Source: Viscum album (taxonomy: Eukaryota; Streptophyta; Magnoliopsida; Santalales; Viscaceae). From it: a stretch of DNA of 64,000 bases. Under the pieces are notes generated by a model. The model was not told the origin of the DNA, did no database searches, and was given only the letters and a program-made list of their open reading frames with translations. Of this stretch, positions 47,960-61,097 are shown one piece after another. Numbering within the stretch: position 1 is the first letter of the stretch; each line of letters opens with the position of its first letter. The stretch spans positions 548,201,219 through 548,265,218 of the forward strand of contig OY728166.1 in the NCBI GenBank assembly GCA_963277665.1, read 5' to 3'. A program made the translations under genes and the position numbers.

Positions 47960-50760
47960 ATTTATTTTCTACCCGGTTAATTATCAATAATATTCTTAAG
48001 ATATTATGCGATTTACCTATCCTAATTAATTATTTATAAACATCAAATTGATATTAAAATTTATTAATAAATTTTTTTTTGAATCTTCGATCCTAAAATA
48101 AAGTCGCTGCAAAATAAAAAAACACAATTTCGTATAAGATCATACATTTTGTAATGAAATGGGTCTTTACAGGGTAACTATTATATATTTACTAGGTAAA
48201 TAATTCGTATATATCTTTAATTAAATAATTTACACCTCATGACTTAAAATAAGTAATACCCTCGTATTTTAGTATGCATTATATAAAATTCATATCATAT
48301 TGAATAAAATATCATATATGAAACATCAAACTAATGAACAAAATACTTTATTAAATACTAATATAAATAAAATAATTATTTATATATAATAAAAAACTCA
48401 ATATATTATCATTCATTTGTAATTAATATGATATAACATTAAGAAACATTAACGTTTAAAAGGGTCATTTTACTATTATACCTAGAATTATTTTTTATTT
48501 TTCCTTTTTAATCAAAACATGAATTTCATAACTGTATAAATTTTAATGGTTATAATGGAGTTTGTTTTTGAAATCACAATGTTAAAATAGCTTTTAGATA
48601 TATTTTTTATTTTTTGAAATATTTTATTTTTGGTTGAACAGTGATAAATAATGATTTTAAAAATACATTTCATTTTTTAGATATTATCATGTTATAAGAA
48701 TGTAATGAATGTTTATGAAAAAAAATTAGAGAAAAATATATTTTAGAATTAATAATATACAATTAAAAAATTATTTTTGATCATATAAATCTAGGTTTGA
48801 TATTTTTTATATCTAACTAATGTTTTTATTGAAATAAAAACTATTTTTTGGATGCCCATTTTAATTAAGTATTTATATACTTGTTAAAGGTATTTTTATT
48901 TTATAGTCAAATAATACTCATTTAATTTTACCAAATAAAATTAATTCCATTGTAACCAACATTAATATTGATTTTTTGTGAAATAATATTAATACTTAAA
49001 AATATATTTTACTAAAAATTATTTTTTATTTCATTTGGAAAAAATATGTTTAATGTAATTGTAACCACATATTTAAATTATATCATATAAAAAGGATTAA
49101 ATTTAATAAATAGAAAATTTATAATTTTATAATGAGTTCAATTTCATTTTTTTTCATAAAAAATAGTTACAATTGTAAAACAATTACCATGGTATGAGTT
49201 TTAAGTGTTAAAGATGGGGGTTAAAGTAAGCGATAGAGATTAAAATATCTCAAAAAATTGTTTAAATATGAATGGATTATTATATTTTGACCATATGAAA
49301 TACTAAAATCTCTATTGGTCTAAATTTCAATCAACTTCTATGTAAAATAATTTTATTATATTATAACATTTTTAATATTCTAAAGGGTGTCACTCTTCTC
49401 ACTTATAAAAGATGTCATCCTCACATAATTTATCAAAACTAAATGATCACTCTAGATTATCCAATATATAAAAAATTCCTTCCCAAACACACATCACCTC
49501 ATATTACAGGTCATATCCTCACTAGAATACTAATTTTAGAATGATTAAGGTGTAAGACAATGGATTGTATCAAAGGATGAGGTATAATTCTTAATAAAAA
49601 TCATTCAAATTTATTTATTCTTATAAATACATAAAATATATACTAACCATATTAATATATATACATTTTTATCTATACTATATATAAGTGTTATTATTTT
49701 TAATTATACACTATTTTATACATATTTTCCATCAAATGGATAATGAAAACGTTGATTGTGTGTATGTGCAACATACAACATCAAGGAAGAAATGTGTTTT
49801 TTCATAGTTACTGTATGCGGATAGTTATACAGTTGATTTTAATTGTTAAAATTTATATTTATGAAATAATTATTATTATATATATATAATTTTATCTAAC
49901 ACATTTTCCTCCCAATTTCATGGAAATGGATACACCACTCATGCGTACATGCAGAATACTACCTCTATGAAGATGTGTAATTCATATTTAATGACATAAT
50001 CATACAGATAAATATAAGAATGTATTTAAACAATAAATGTGAAATTTTTAATGTTACCATGCATTTTTAATGTTAAACCATTATTATCTTTATTTTATTT
50101 TAATATTTCTTTCAAATAAAAATATTACGCTAGAGTATGTTCGGATCCCTAACTCTATAAATGATGTATATAATTTTTCATTTCCAAAATACATGGATTG
50201 CTTAAATTTAATGTAAAAATAAATAAATAAAAATTATTTTATAGATGGTGTATGCAAGATCCTATTGACCTAGATGAACACTCCATTGATTTTTGAACCT
50301 CATAACCTCAAAACGTAATACACAGAAATTACTGATATACTAAGTATATAAAAAATTAATAAATTAAATAATAATTATATTTATAATGGAATTTAAATTC
50401 AAAATATTATTAATAAATTAAATTATTATTATTATTATATTACTCATATTTTACATATTATACAAATAAATATGGGATTCAAGGTAATGGTTTTTCCTTA
50501 AAACATTATTTTTAAAATTCTAATTCTAACTCTTTTTCATCCATATCCATTTTATTTATAATATTTAAATTATGATCATAAATATTATATAATGATATTT
50601 TAATGTAATTTTCAATCATTTTTTTAGTTATCGAAATGTGGTAAAAATGATTCTCTTTTAGAATTTCAACATGGGTCACTTTTCATCCATTTTGAAAAAT
50701 TGTAAAAGAAGGATTTTTAAATATTACTACTTGAAAAACTATTTAGAAATCATAGTAGAA
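47960..50760. other. Extremely AT-rich tract, no gene
   Basis: Nearly pure A/T with long T-runs and A-runs, TA-repeats (for example ATATATATATAA near 49880) and ATT-triplet runs (near 50425-50440). The drop in GC after the CTGACTGGTCGGTGG phrase at 47943-47957 is abrupt. No coding potential. It could act as matrix-attachment-like or replication-timing DNA, but nothing in the bases proves this. Confidence 0.6.
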
Positions 50761-52430
50761 CTCTAATATTGACCCCATTTTCATGATCTGTCTTTCTCCC
50801 CACTTACCCTCTAATAGATCTATGACTGAGGATTTGAGACGTCATCAATAGAGATCCGCAATTTCCAATCTCAACTTAAGAGATCAATGAAGCTTTTTTA
50901 TTGCAAAATCAATCTTTAGTCACTTATTTTAATCTATAATGATCATATGTTGATGCCTTTGACCATTTTTTATTTGAATAAAGAGACCTCTAGGATTGTG
51001 TAATAGTCAGAGTTCTCAATTCTAAAAGAATCCTGATCATTTTTTTGGAGGAGTATCTTATTTTGGCAAGGTCCAATGACTTGTGTTCCTATAATGGGTG
51101 TTGGATTCTTCTTTTCCAATGGTCCTATGACTATCACATGAAGTGGGATTCTTCTTCCATGGATTTTTGGGTATGGCTTCCCTAACTCCCTATAACATTT
51201 AAAAGCCCTTCAATTCATTATATGATAGGAAATATCATATTTCATTTTCTTTTTTTGAAAAGTAGAACCCGAGTCGTATGGCATCCAATTTGACATAGAA
51301 TTGGTATTGATGTTGATCTGTAAAATAATCCTATTGAATTTTTCTAGATCATGGTTAGGGATGAGTTTAGGTATTAACAACCCGTCAATTTTGATACTTA
51401 TTATGGTAATTTTATTTGTGTTAGATAATGTGACATAAAGATAAGTCTTACATGAATTCAATGTGGAATGAATCTAGATCGATTGATACTCATATTGACC
51501 TAGCCCTGGGTTAGATTTTTACTGCTCGAGACAGCCCTTTGTGTGTTAATTTCATGGTGTCCACTTTCGATTAAGAATGAGCTGAGGATGAGAAGCATAC
51601 TCATCAGTCTAAAGGTACAAATTGGGTGTCAAATTTTGAGATAAATGTATCTCATGAGAAGGATATAGTATTTCACATTTTCATATAGGACCAAGCTAGT
51701 CCTTTAGACTATAATTCTCAAAAAAGAAGTGATCATGCAAGAGTGTGTGATGGAATTTTCCAGAATAATAATATTAGATACGTCCAACTAAATGTGCGTA
51801 ATGATGTTGAGTCTCAGGTGGTGGGCTATGATGAAAATGTTACTAAAGAAGGGATCTCATCCAGTGATGCTTTATCATCTAAGATACTAAGATTAGGTAG
51901 GGGAACCTTCCTCATGGAGGGAATGTAGGGGAATATACTGGACATGGATAATCAAACATTGTTTATAAATACAGGGGGTTCTAACCTAGTGAATCGTCCC
52001 TCGCGACAACTGAGAAATAGGATTGAAGGCCTAGTAGAGTAAGCTTTGGAAATTTTTCTACCATAATATTTCTAGGATAATCCAGATTGGTTTTTTGAGA
52101 ATAATTCTAGTAAAGATGATGGAAGTTTTTATATAGGTGAACCTTTGAGCTAGAGGAGTTACTATAGGTGGAAATTGATTAATGATTACACATCTATACA
52201 CCCTCCAATGGAGACTCATTTACCCATGAAGTGAAATTCCTATAATATTGAGATCGAGTTTATTTACCAGTGGAAGTCAGATGGTGTTTGTGATAAATCC
52301 ATTTACTTTCTTTTGAGTTCAAAAGAATAAGTGGTCAAATAGGATTAACTACTCAATTATACTGAAGTGTAAGCTACTAAAATTATAGGGAGGTCACTGA
52401 ATAAAAATGAATTTTTATTAAAATAAACAG
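50760..52430 (+). pseudogene. Relic of a LINE-type ORF1 / DUF4283 gene
   Basis: The composition rises relative to the neighbours, and short plus-strand frames show protein-like runs. One is the DUF4283-like block at 51048-51236. Another is at 51743-51928 (61 codons, including RNDVESQVVGYDENVTKEG). A third lies near 52010-52320 (for example SRQLRNRIEGLVE and IEFIYQWKSDGVCDK). These are probably pieces of one plant L1 ORF1-like protein broken by stops and shifts. No reverse transcriptase or endonuclease block is recognisable, so this is a 5' relic or a domesticated-then-lost gene. A LINE is the likeliest source. Confidence 0.5.
51048..51236 (+). pseudogene. DUF4283-like domain fragment
   Basis: The plus frame reads EEYLILARSNDLCSYNGCW, then ILLFQWSYDYHMKWDSSSMD, then FWVWLP, a TAA, and LPITFKSPSIHYMIGNII. 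The sequence order 'W..L..WSP.F....ES...(V)WV.LP.LP..F.SP.I...IG' is the signature of DUF4283, the nucleic-acid-binding module at the start of plant LINE ORF1 proteins. The single stop falls exactly between LP and LP, where families have a small residue. The match is by eye and has not been searched. Confidence 0.6.
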
Positions 52431-53270
52431 GTGAATGCCCAATAGAAACCAGAAAATCATGGAGGTATAAAGTTATGAAGTCCTAAGTCCTCCCCTTGGA
52501 CAAAAAAATTACATTCATGTGGTAAAGATCCAAAACTAGAATAAATCACCAAAGGATCCTCTGATCTACCCCCGCAAGAAAGTGAATCTTCAACAAAATT
52601 GGATTCCTTTGGGACATGACGAACCGCACAACCTCTTTGACACTAAATGAGTATCAATACAACTAGATAAACAAGTAGGTCTTGATTCTTGTTGGGGGAT
52701 TCAGCACTGGGAAGATCAGTCAAGAGGAGTATCTTTAGTCATGGGACAAGCTGGCCTGTGAATTTGAAGATCTGATACTCAATGAATCAAAAACATAGGT
52801 ATGCACCATCTCTTTGAAATAGTTTAGGGAGACTAACTCTAGTATACATTAATGGTGTTTCAATGGTGTTGTTATCTGGTTTTTTGTTTGAACGCATGGT
52901 TTCTCACCATTTTTTCTTAACACTTTTTGAAAATAATAAAAATTTAATTTTTAGTTTGTAATGAATATTTGAAAAAAAAATTATTATTTAAATTAAGTGA
53001 TTAAAAATTTTTACATATTGGGAAACCAGAGTATAAATAGTTGATTAATATAATTTTCAAATGTCACTACATGGTATCTTTTTAGGATTTTAAATCGAAA
53101 TATTTTGATTCAATGAGATGGTATGTGAGCTATAAAAATTGAAAATATTATTTTAATGAATAATTTTAATGTTTTTACATGTTTTCCTAATATAACATCA
53201 TATATAGTGTATCATTTTATATGTTTTAAAGGTTTTCTTCACATAATGGTTGATTTTCACAAGTTTAAAT
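52431..53270. other. Intergenic DNA, no gene recognised
   Basis: The first 450 bp may be the decayed tail of the LINE-type relic; no domain can be read. The rest is AT-rich up to the edge of the truncated LTR. Confidence 0.4.
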
Positions 53271-56200
53271 TATAAGGACCCGACCCTAAAACTTACATAA
53301 TATTGAATTAAATTAATAATTCACATTGTGGATCTTTTCCGGTTTAGAGTTTTAGGGAATTAGTCCATAACTATTACATAACAACATGAATATTACATTT
53401 AGACAATACTAATCAGTATCCAATTTTTTTTTCATAAAATAAAAACTCTCAAAAAGAAACATTTCTATTTCCATATTTTAGACAGTATTACTTTTCCTTG
53501 ATCCCATCCTTGACCTTGTTCACCTATTATTCCAATAGAAAACATTTCAAAAACATGGGATGAGTATAAAAAGATCAGTAAGGGTTATAAAATAATTAAG
53601 GAAAACATTATCTCATCAATAAATACAAATCAATTAATCCAAACTATTCAATCTTAACATTCCTTAATAATTCATAAGATTTATGAATAACAAACACAAA
53701 TCATAAATCATAAAGTCTACTTATGGCATCCATATCAAACATACATTGTATCTATCACACCTGCATAGAGAGTCACATTTGGAATACCCATCACAGTATA
53801 TTCCCTAAATCACATAGGAGAAACATTAATGTTTACCTCCGTCTCATTACCCAATGCATTGGAGAGGTATCTCGGGCTCACCCGCCATAGGTTTATCACA
53901 GAACCACCCATATAAGTAAAAAATGACCAAAAACCATAACATATTCATAACACATTAACCAAGCATAAAGTAAAGATAAAATTTCCACTTTTAAATCACA
54001 ATATATCATTTCAAGATATTGACATAATCAAGGCTTTATCAAACCATTTTCAAGCCCATTTAAAACATTTAATAATGAATTTTTTTAATCAAGGTGTCTC
54101 ACACCACTATGAAGCTTTTAAATGAATTATAAATTGAAAAAATTAGTTTCTATATAAATAACTCCTATAAAATTTTCTAAAACATGGACATTTTAGAATA
54201 ATAAATCTTCAAAACATTTAAAACAATATTTTAGTTAAAGCGTTTTTTAACAAAATGAGAGACACTTGAATTAAAATAATTGATGAATAACATTTGATCA
54301 GAAGATTATAATATTATGAGAATAAACAGATTCATGATATACTATGTCAATGGACAGTACATACACCATATAAGTGTGAATTGGTACATAACAACAATGA
54401 AGTCTCATTGGAAATGTAAATTGGGATGATATCCCTTATAAGCATTGTATCATTAAATTAAGGATAAATCAATCACATAATTATGTGTGACAGATATAAA
54501 TACATCCAATATAAGTGGATATTATGTGTAAAAAATCAGATCTCATTAACACATATTCATAGGATTACATATTCAAGAAGTACAAGTTGAACCCAAATAA
54601 TTGAAATTGGGTTAAGAAGTTACCTTGTAAAAATTCAACATCCAAACGACGTCACATTAAAATTAAGAAAACGAGTTGATAAGATAAAAATGATATCTCA
54701 TAACGTGTAAATTAATTTTACATCAATAGGGATATATAAGAACATATCCCATCATAATAATATGTAAATTAAAATACATAACAAAAATAAGTCTTAAAAA
54801 GAGGAGGGTGAAAGGTTCCCTTACTGATTTGGTAACTTACTAAACATACACCAAATGAAAGAAGGACCATACAATGTAGATGTAAATTCCAATAAATGAA
54901 ATTATATTACACAAATAGTACAATAATTAGAAGTACAAAAATCATATAAAAGGAAATAGTGCCAAATATAGAATGAATCTCACGGGAATAAAAAGTGAGA
55001 TGAAACACATTACCACGTTGTAATCAACTGAGTCGTATGAAAAAAAGTTAATATCCACCAAATGAATCACAAAATACCATGAATATAATTAGAATCATGA
55101 TAATATATATCACATGTCAGTATACAATACACCACATGCAATGAGTAATTGGAGAATAATGGAAATCTCACGGAATTAAAAGTGAGATAAGAAAATCCCT
55201 TACCTCGTGTCCGACTTGAGTAGATCATTCTTTAATATCCTGAATAATAAATTAATGTTAATTTGTATTTTCTTAAGAATGTTTTTCATTTTTATTATTC
55301 CTTTTATATCACTTATTACCATGTTATAAACATTATCTAATAATTCAAGTTAATGATGTTCGTTTAGTCGATATTTGGTACTTTAGTCAGAAATAGACTT
55401 CTTATAACATGTTTTTCATCTGGTCAAAGGTTCATTATATACAGAATTATATTCATGATTTCTATATCATATATATCATATATATCTAACATATACATGT
55501 ATTTATAATAGTACATAACATATAGACGTGAGAAATGAATTTTACTATTCTAGGAGACGATAAGCCGTACATACGCATGAACGCTGCATCTATTTCTATT
55601 TCATATTTAATGGAATTAAAACACAATAATACATAGTAGTATTATAATTACAGTATTATATCATATATAATATCATCAAATCTATCTTTTATATGTTCCA
55701 AATATGGTATGAACGAGTCATATTAATTTGAGGGGGCGGTGGTCCATACTTCCTCAAATGAAATTATCATGTTTACCCATAATGGAAACCATAAAGGTAT
55801 GATATAAAAGGAAAATACAGAAGCATAAATAAAGAATAAACATAATATATATCTTATATAAATATAGTGTCATCATAATGGCCACCATGAGAGGCGGTAG
55901 GAGATAATCGAATAATCATCGTTTCGTGAGGTGTTAGTTTTCCATCAACAGAAACATTATGTTATTCATCTATTAGATAGAGGTGTGTGTAAGTGTAGTT
56001 CAAATACATCTCATAAAAATATCCTAGTATATTGACAATATTGGTGCTGTTACAAAAGAAAATAATAAAAAGAGATTATGGGGTTGGAGAAGTAAATTAA
56101 AAGAAAACAAGTTAAGAGAAATCGTTACCTTTAATTTGGTTAACTTTGTTTGGTTTTAACCAAAAGGACTTCATGAAGTTCCTTCTGCCTAAGGTAATAC

Positions 56201-56926
56201 TTCTAGGAGGAGTATAAGTATTTAGGGAGATTAATTGGTTAGATTTTGGATGAGACAAAATACTTGAGAGGTGTGAAGAATTGGTTAGAAGTGGTCTTCT
56301 TTTGTATGGGGGAGGAGGGGCTCTTTAGGAAAGTGTGAAAACGTTACTTTATTATAAACATATATTTGGTTTCAAAAGGTCCAAAAATCATTAGAGACGA
56401 AGAAAAGATGACTAATATTCGAAATAAAGTCATTAAATCAGAATTGGGCATGTTTTGGATAATATTTTAATCATTATAGTCATATTTATATAAATGAATT
56501 ATTAATGAGGTAAACACTGCATCATTATTATGTCATAAATAATTTAATTTATTTGTTGTCTAAAATTTATAAAGAAAATACCATGATTTAGGAAATATTT
56601 TTATCTTTTCAATTAATATTTATAGTCAAAAAATAGATTATATAACACATTGTAAAAATTAATTTACTAAAAGATATTTTTTTGTCATTTTTTCATTTAC
56701 TTTATATTAATTAATCTAAATAGTCATTATCACATCCAAGTGGATCAATGGGGTTCCAAAATCGTTCTAAAGATGCCCCTAGTTGTAAATTACTCAACCA
56801 ATATGGTTTGTAAAGTGTTAAGATTATTTTGAATTATTATAATAATCATTTTACCTTGAATGACATTATTTACCTTTAACCGCGGTAAATAAAAGTCAAA
56901 AGTTACTATTCACCAAAATTTATTTT
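53271..56926 (-). repeat. Truncated LTR of chromovirus family 2 (older copy)
   Basis: Aligns in order with the LTR of element C. TATAAGGACCCGACCCT at the left edge corresponds to TGTAACGCCCCGACCCC. The CAGTAAGG box, TCGGGCTCACCCGCC, GAGTCATATTA..GGGGGCGG, CATCATAATGGCCACCATGA and CATCGTTTCGTGAGG all have partners at 57-59 kb. The match stops at about C-equivalent 59950, so roughly 570 bp of the U3 end are missing. This is exactly where element C begins. The simplest reading is that C inserted into this LTR and the missing end lies right of the window. Several AGTGAGAT..CCTTAC repeats (about 54800-55220) are private to this copy. Confidence 0.8.
53524..53584 (-). promoter_or_regulatory. Conserved LTR box, truncated family 2 LTR
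   Basis: The plus strand ATGGGATGAGTATAAAAAGATCAGTAAGG matches in layout GGGGTGAGCTCAAATGCCCAGTAAGG of element C and GGGTGAGTATAACAGTATACTCAGTAGG of element B. Confidence 0.4.
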
Positions 56927-59900
56927 TGTAACGCCCCGACCCCAGCTACCCAGAGTCGGTGCATTACTTCGTAACATTGGCATGATCACAAGAAAGATCA
57001 AATCCCGAAAGACCGATTGGTTTAGTAGCCTTGGAAACACTAGATATAATCATAAAGTTTTACATTACATTTCAAAGTGAAAAACTACTACAACAACAAA
57101 GTCTTCATATCCACACTATTAACCCCTCATAATATCCCTGCAAGTCATTCATAATTTACTTCTTCACTACCTGGGAAAAATAAAACATAGAAAAGGGGTG
57201 AGCTCAAATGCCCAGTAAGGATAACAATATAGCGGAAACTTTCATCAATAAGAATAAACATTTAAGGCAATGTATAACTAAAACAAAAGCCTTTTAAACA
57301 TAAACTATCAACATGGTATGGCATAAATAAAATGAAATAATGCCATTTACTTATTCACATGGATATTCTACTAATCGAATAATCACATGCAAAAATCAAT
57401 AACCACTTTCATAATGTTGGAATGCATAATGCTAGACTATCATAACCACATAGTCAAGGCCTCGTGCCAAGACTACAAATAAGATTTTGTCAAGGCCTTA
57501 TGCCAAGACACTAGTTTGTCTCATGAGACATACCGATGCATCGAGGAGCTATAGCGGGCTCCACCCGTCACTTATTAAGTCTAATGCATTCCCATAAGAA
57601 AAGGTTTAAACATAACATAAACATTCGTATTAAAACTAGCATACGAAATGTCAATAATTTCACCATAAACTATGAATGGTATAAAAATAGCACATCCATA
57701 GTCAAACATATCACAAAACCTTCAATACAATATAGAAGTTTTGTATCATAATAAATCAACTTCAAATAATCTTAAAATCCATCAATGGATGTTGACATAG
57801 ATGAGATCAAAATTCTTTTTAAAGAAATATGTCCTTTTATTTTGAAATCATTTAAGATCCATATAAAATAAAACATTTTCTTTGAAAATATTCTTATAAG
57901 CTTGTAAGGAAAGCTTTAAAGATTTTATAACGGCGTAAAATAACCGCACCCGCCGTATAAGTTAAAAAAAACATTCTTACCTCAATTTTGTCGAAAAGGT
58001 TAAAAAGGACCTTGTTTTGAAAACGACGGAAAGATTCCTTTATAAACCTCTTATAAAAAGTCAAACAAGGGTATAAATGACTTTAACCCATATTCTTGTA
58101 AATAGTAAAAATGTTTTGAAATACATTTTTAAGAAACATGGATGTGGATGATAAAGATATCCCAGTAGATTATTACGTATAAACAACCTCGGATAATGAA
58201 GAGATTGTGAAATAACCCTTACATTGTACTTTTCCTTTGTTGGGGTCGGTTAACCTCCTGTATAATGGTGAAATAATTGTTATTAAATTATACAAGAATC
58301 ATATACATTAATATGATATCATATATGATCTTTTAACATTGCTTTATTAATAATATCATAGTATTATCGTCGTTTCAGGTGATAATCGATTCGTTCTTCT
58401 TAAATGTTTGGTTACGTAGACATGTTTGTAATGGATAGATTAAATCTTATTCATAATCAGAATGATATTAACATTATTTTTAACCCTAAAATGAGAATAA
58501 GACTTGAATGGATACGATGGAGGATGGATCTCACCGCGTTCGTGGAGACGGTAGTCCGTACGTACGCACGAACGCTACTTCCATTTAATTTTTATTTTAA
58601 AAGAATTGAATCCAAATGATACATAGGTATATTACTATTACAGTATAATATAATATTTTATATATGTTACTTAAGTTCATTAACACCATCCTTTATACGT
58701 TCCATGTGTGGTATGAACGAGTCATATCATTTTAAGGGGGCGGTAGTCCACACTTCCTCAAATGAAATTATCGTATGTATATACAACATGAAACGAATAA
58801 TGGTATGAAATAAAATGGAATTACAGAATCTTATATATAAAATATATATCATTAATATCATATTTAATTACAGTGCCATCATAATGGCCACCATGAGAGG
58901 CAGTAAGATGTATTTGAACAATCATCGTTTCGTGAGGCGTTAGTTTGCCATCCACAGAAACATTATGTTCATCATCCATTAGATGGAGTTGTGTGTATGT
59001 GTAGTTTTAATCCTTCTTATAACAACATCCTAGTATATTTAGGATACTGGTGTTGTTACAAAAGAAAGGAAATAAAAAGATTTTGGGGGTTGGAGAAGCA
59101 AAATAAATGAAAATAATTTAAGAGAAATCGTTACCTTTAATTTAGGTAACTCACTTTGGTTGGAACCAAAGGACTTCTTGAAATTCTTTCTGCCTAAGGG
59201 GAAGCTTCAAGGAGGAGGAGAGGGATGTGGGGAGCTTTGTTGGGCAGAGTTTGGACGAGCCAAGTGGCTTGAGAGGTGTGAGGAATGAGTAGAAGTGGTC
59301 TCCTTTTATAAGGGAGAAGAGGGGCTCTTTAGGAAAGAGTGAAAGTATTACTTTATAATATAATTATATTCGGTTTATAATGGTCCAAAAATAATTGAGG
59401 TCGATGATAAGATGACTCATATTCTAAATAACATCAGCCAATAAGAATTGGACAGGTTTTAGATAATATTTTAATCATTATAATCTTATTTATTTAAATG
59501 ATTTATTAATGAGGTAAACATTGCATCATTATTGTGTCATTAATAATTTAAATTATTTGATGTCTGAAAATTATAAATAAAATATCATTATGTAGGAAAT
59601 CTTTTTATCTTTCTAATGAATATTTATAATCGAAAATCCAACATGTATAACCCTATGTAAAAATTGTTCTTCTAAAATATGTAAGCTTATGCCATTTTTT
59701 TTTTATTTTAACATTATTAATATAAAGTGTCCCTACCACATACAAGTGGCTCCAAGGGGTCCCCAAATTGACCCAAGGATGCTCATGGTCGGGTATGTGT
59801 CCACCAATAAGGTTAGGACACGTTTTAGGGTAATTTTGTATTATTATAATATTATTCTTTAACCCTTATTTACCGTATTTACCCTTAACCATGGTAAATA

Positions 59901-60517
59901 AAATATTTACCACAGTAATTATTCAAAATGTCTAAAAATAAAAGTGACCTATTTACACAATTTGGACATCCTGATTCCAAATATGGAATACATTTTTCTA
60001 AATTCAAAACACAGAAGTGGCAGAAATTAATTTAAAATTAATTCCCGCTGTCAAAACAAATAGCGTGTTTTTAAGAGGTAATAACTATCAAAAGATTGAC
60101 ACTTGTTTATGTTCGGTTTAATTGTAAAATTATGTCCAATGACCAACATTATATTAAATTGTAAAAATATATTCTAAATATACTTTAAAACCACTCAAAT
60201 TCACAATTTATCACTATTAATTATTTTGATTAAAAAAGTTGTTTTTAATTAAAATTTAGTAATTTTCACTATTCATCAAAATATTAAAGTTATCCGAAAA
60301 GTACCAAAATTTCACCCTAGGCTAATTTCAATATTCCGAATCCAAAAATGAAATCCATTTTGAAATATAAAATATATATGATTTCAAAAAGTAGGTATTA
60401 CTATTCACAACGGCTAGTTTAATTAGTTGTGGTGTGTGTTAGACCTCGAGGTTGCGTACAACACACGATATCGCATTATTCGAAGGGAAACGTACCATAG
60501 AAGCTTGGTGTGTTACA
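56927..60517 (-). repeat. Element C 3' LTR (3591 bp)
   Basis: Starts TGTAACGCCCCGACCCC and ends GGTGTGTTACA on the plus strand (TG..CA). The GTAAC..GTTAC at the two tips are inverted. The right edge is fixed by the adjacent polypurine tract, the left edge by the TG and by the point where homology with the older LTR restarts. Prominent blocks are AAGGCCTTATGCCAAGACA (a duplicated phrase near 57460-57515), GGGGGCGGTAGTCCACACTT and CATCGTTTCGTGAGGCG. No 13-bp array is present. Confidence 0.87.
57169..57222 (-). promoter_or_regulatory. Conserved LTR box, element C
   Basis: The minus strand reads CCTTACTGGGCATTTGAGCT, then CACCCC, then a pyrimidine-rich stretch, then TTTTTCCCAGGTAGTG. CAG|GT after a T/C run resembles a 3' splice acceptor. 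The layout matches element B and element A. Confidence 0.45.
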
Positions 60518-60531
60518 TTCTCCCCTCCTTC
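60518..60531 (-). other. Element C polypurine tract
   Basis: The minus strand GAAGGAGGGGAGAA directly abuts the LTR start TGTAACAC. A clean PPT of this kind primes plus-strand DNA synthesis and fixes the LTR boundary. Confidence 0.92.
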
Positions 60532-60566
60532 AGATAATTTCGTCCTCGAAATTTCTAGAATACTTA

Positions 60567-61097
60567 TCACATGAAAAGACTCGGGTGGTTCTTCATCATA
60601 AGTTCCTCGGGTTCCCACGTTGCCTCTTCTGTCTTATGATTTCTCCACAAAACTTTTACCAAACGTGTCATCCGGTTTCTCAGTACTTGTTCTCTTGTAT
60701 CAAGAATCTTGACGGGCTCTTCACAATAAGACAGATCGGGTTCCAGTTCTAATTCCTCATAGGTGAGTACATGCGTTGGGTCAGGCATGTATTTTCTCAG
60801 CAGAGATACGTGGAACACATCGTGAACTTTGGAGAGACTTGGCGGCATTGCCAATCGGTAAGCTACAGCCCCAATTCGTTCTAGAATTTCAAAAGGTCCG
60901 ATGTACCTGAGACTCAATTTACCTTTCTTACCAAAACGTATGACTCCCTTCCATGGAGATACCATTAGGAAAACATGATCACCGACCTGAAATTCCAAAT
61001 ACTTCCTTCGATTATCGGCATAGCTCTTCTGCCTACTTTGAGCTGCTTTGATGTGATTTTGGATTACCTTCACCTTTTCCACCGTTTCCTCCACCAG
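60567..61097 (-). CDS. Element C pol, C-terminal part (integrase end and chromodomain-like tail)
   Basis: In frame with the upstream pol, separated only by a TAA at 61098-61100. It reads LVEETVEKVK, QKSYADNRRKYLEFQVGDHV, LRYIGPFEILERIG, YRLAMPP, VHDVFHVSLLRKYMPDP, then VKVLWRNHKTEEATWEPEE and a stop at 60567. The last piece is the chromodomain-like module of chromoviruses, which in the family helps target integration. The TAA lies where element B reads G-P-E-L-V and C reads G-L-stop-L-V, so at least two base changes hit this spot. On its own this piece would not be translated as a separate protein. Confidence 0.88.
   Translation of the reverse strand: MVEETVEKVKVIQNHIKAAQSRQKSYADNRRKYLEFQVGDHVFLMVSPWKGVIRFGKKGKLSLRYIGPFEILERIGAVAYRLAMPPSLSKVHDVFHVSLLRKYMPDPTHVLTYEELELEPDLSYCEEPVKILDTREQVLRNRMTRLVKVLWRNHKTEEATWEPEELMMKNHPSLFM

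Noticed and set aside
51210..51461. Minus-strand frame of 83 codons overlapping the DUF4283 relic
   Set aside because: It lies opposite a better-supported plus-strand domain and has no recognisable motif. It is kept only as an oddity.
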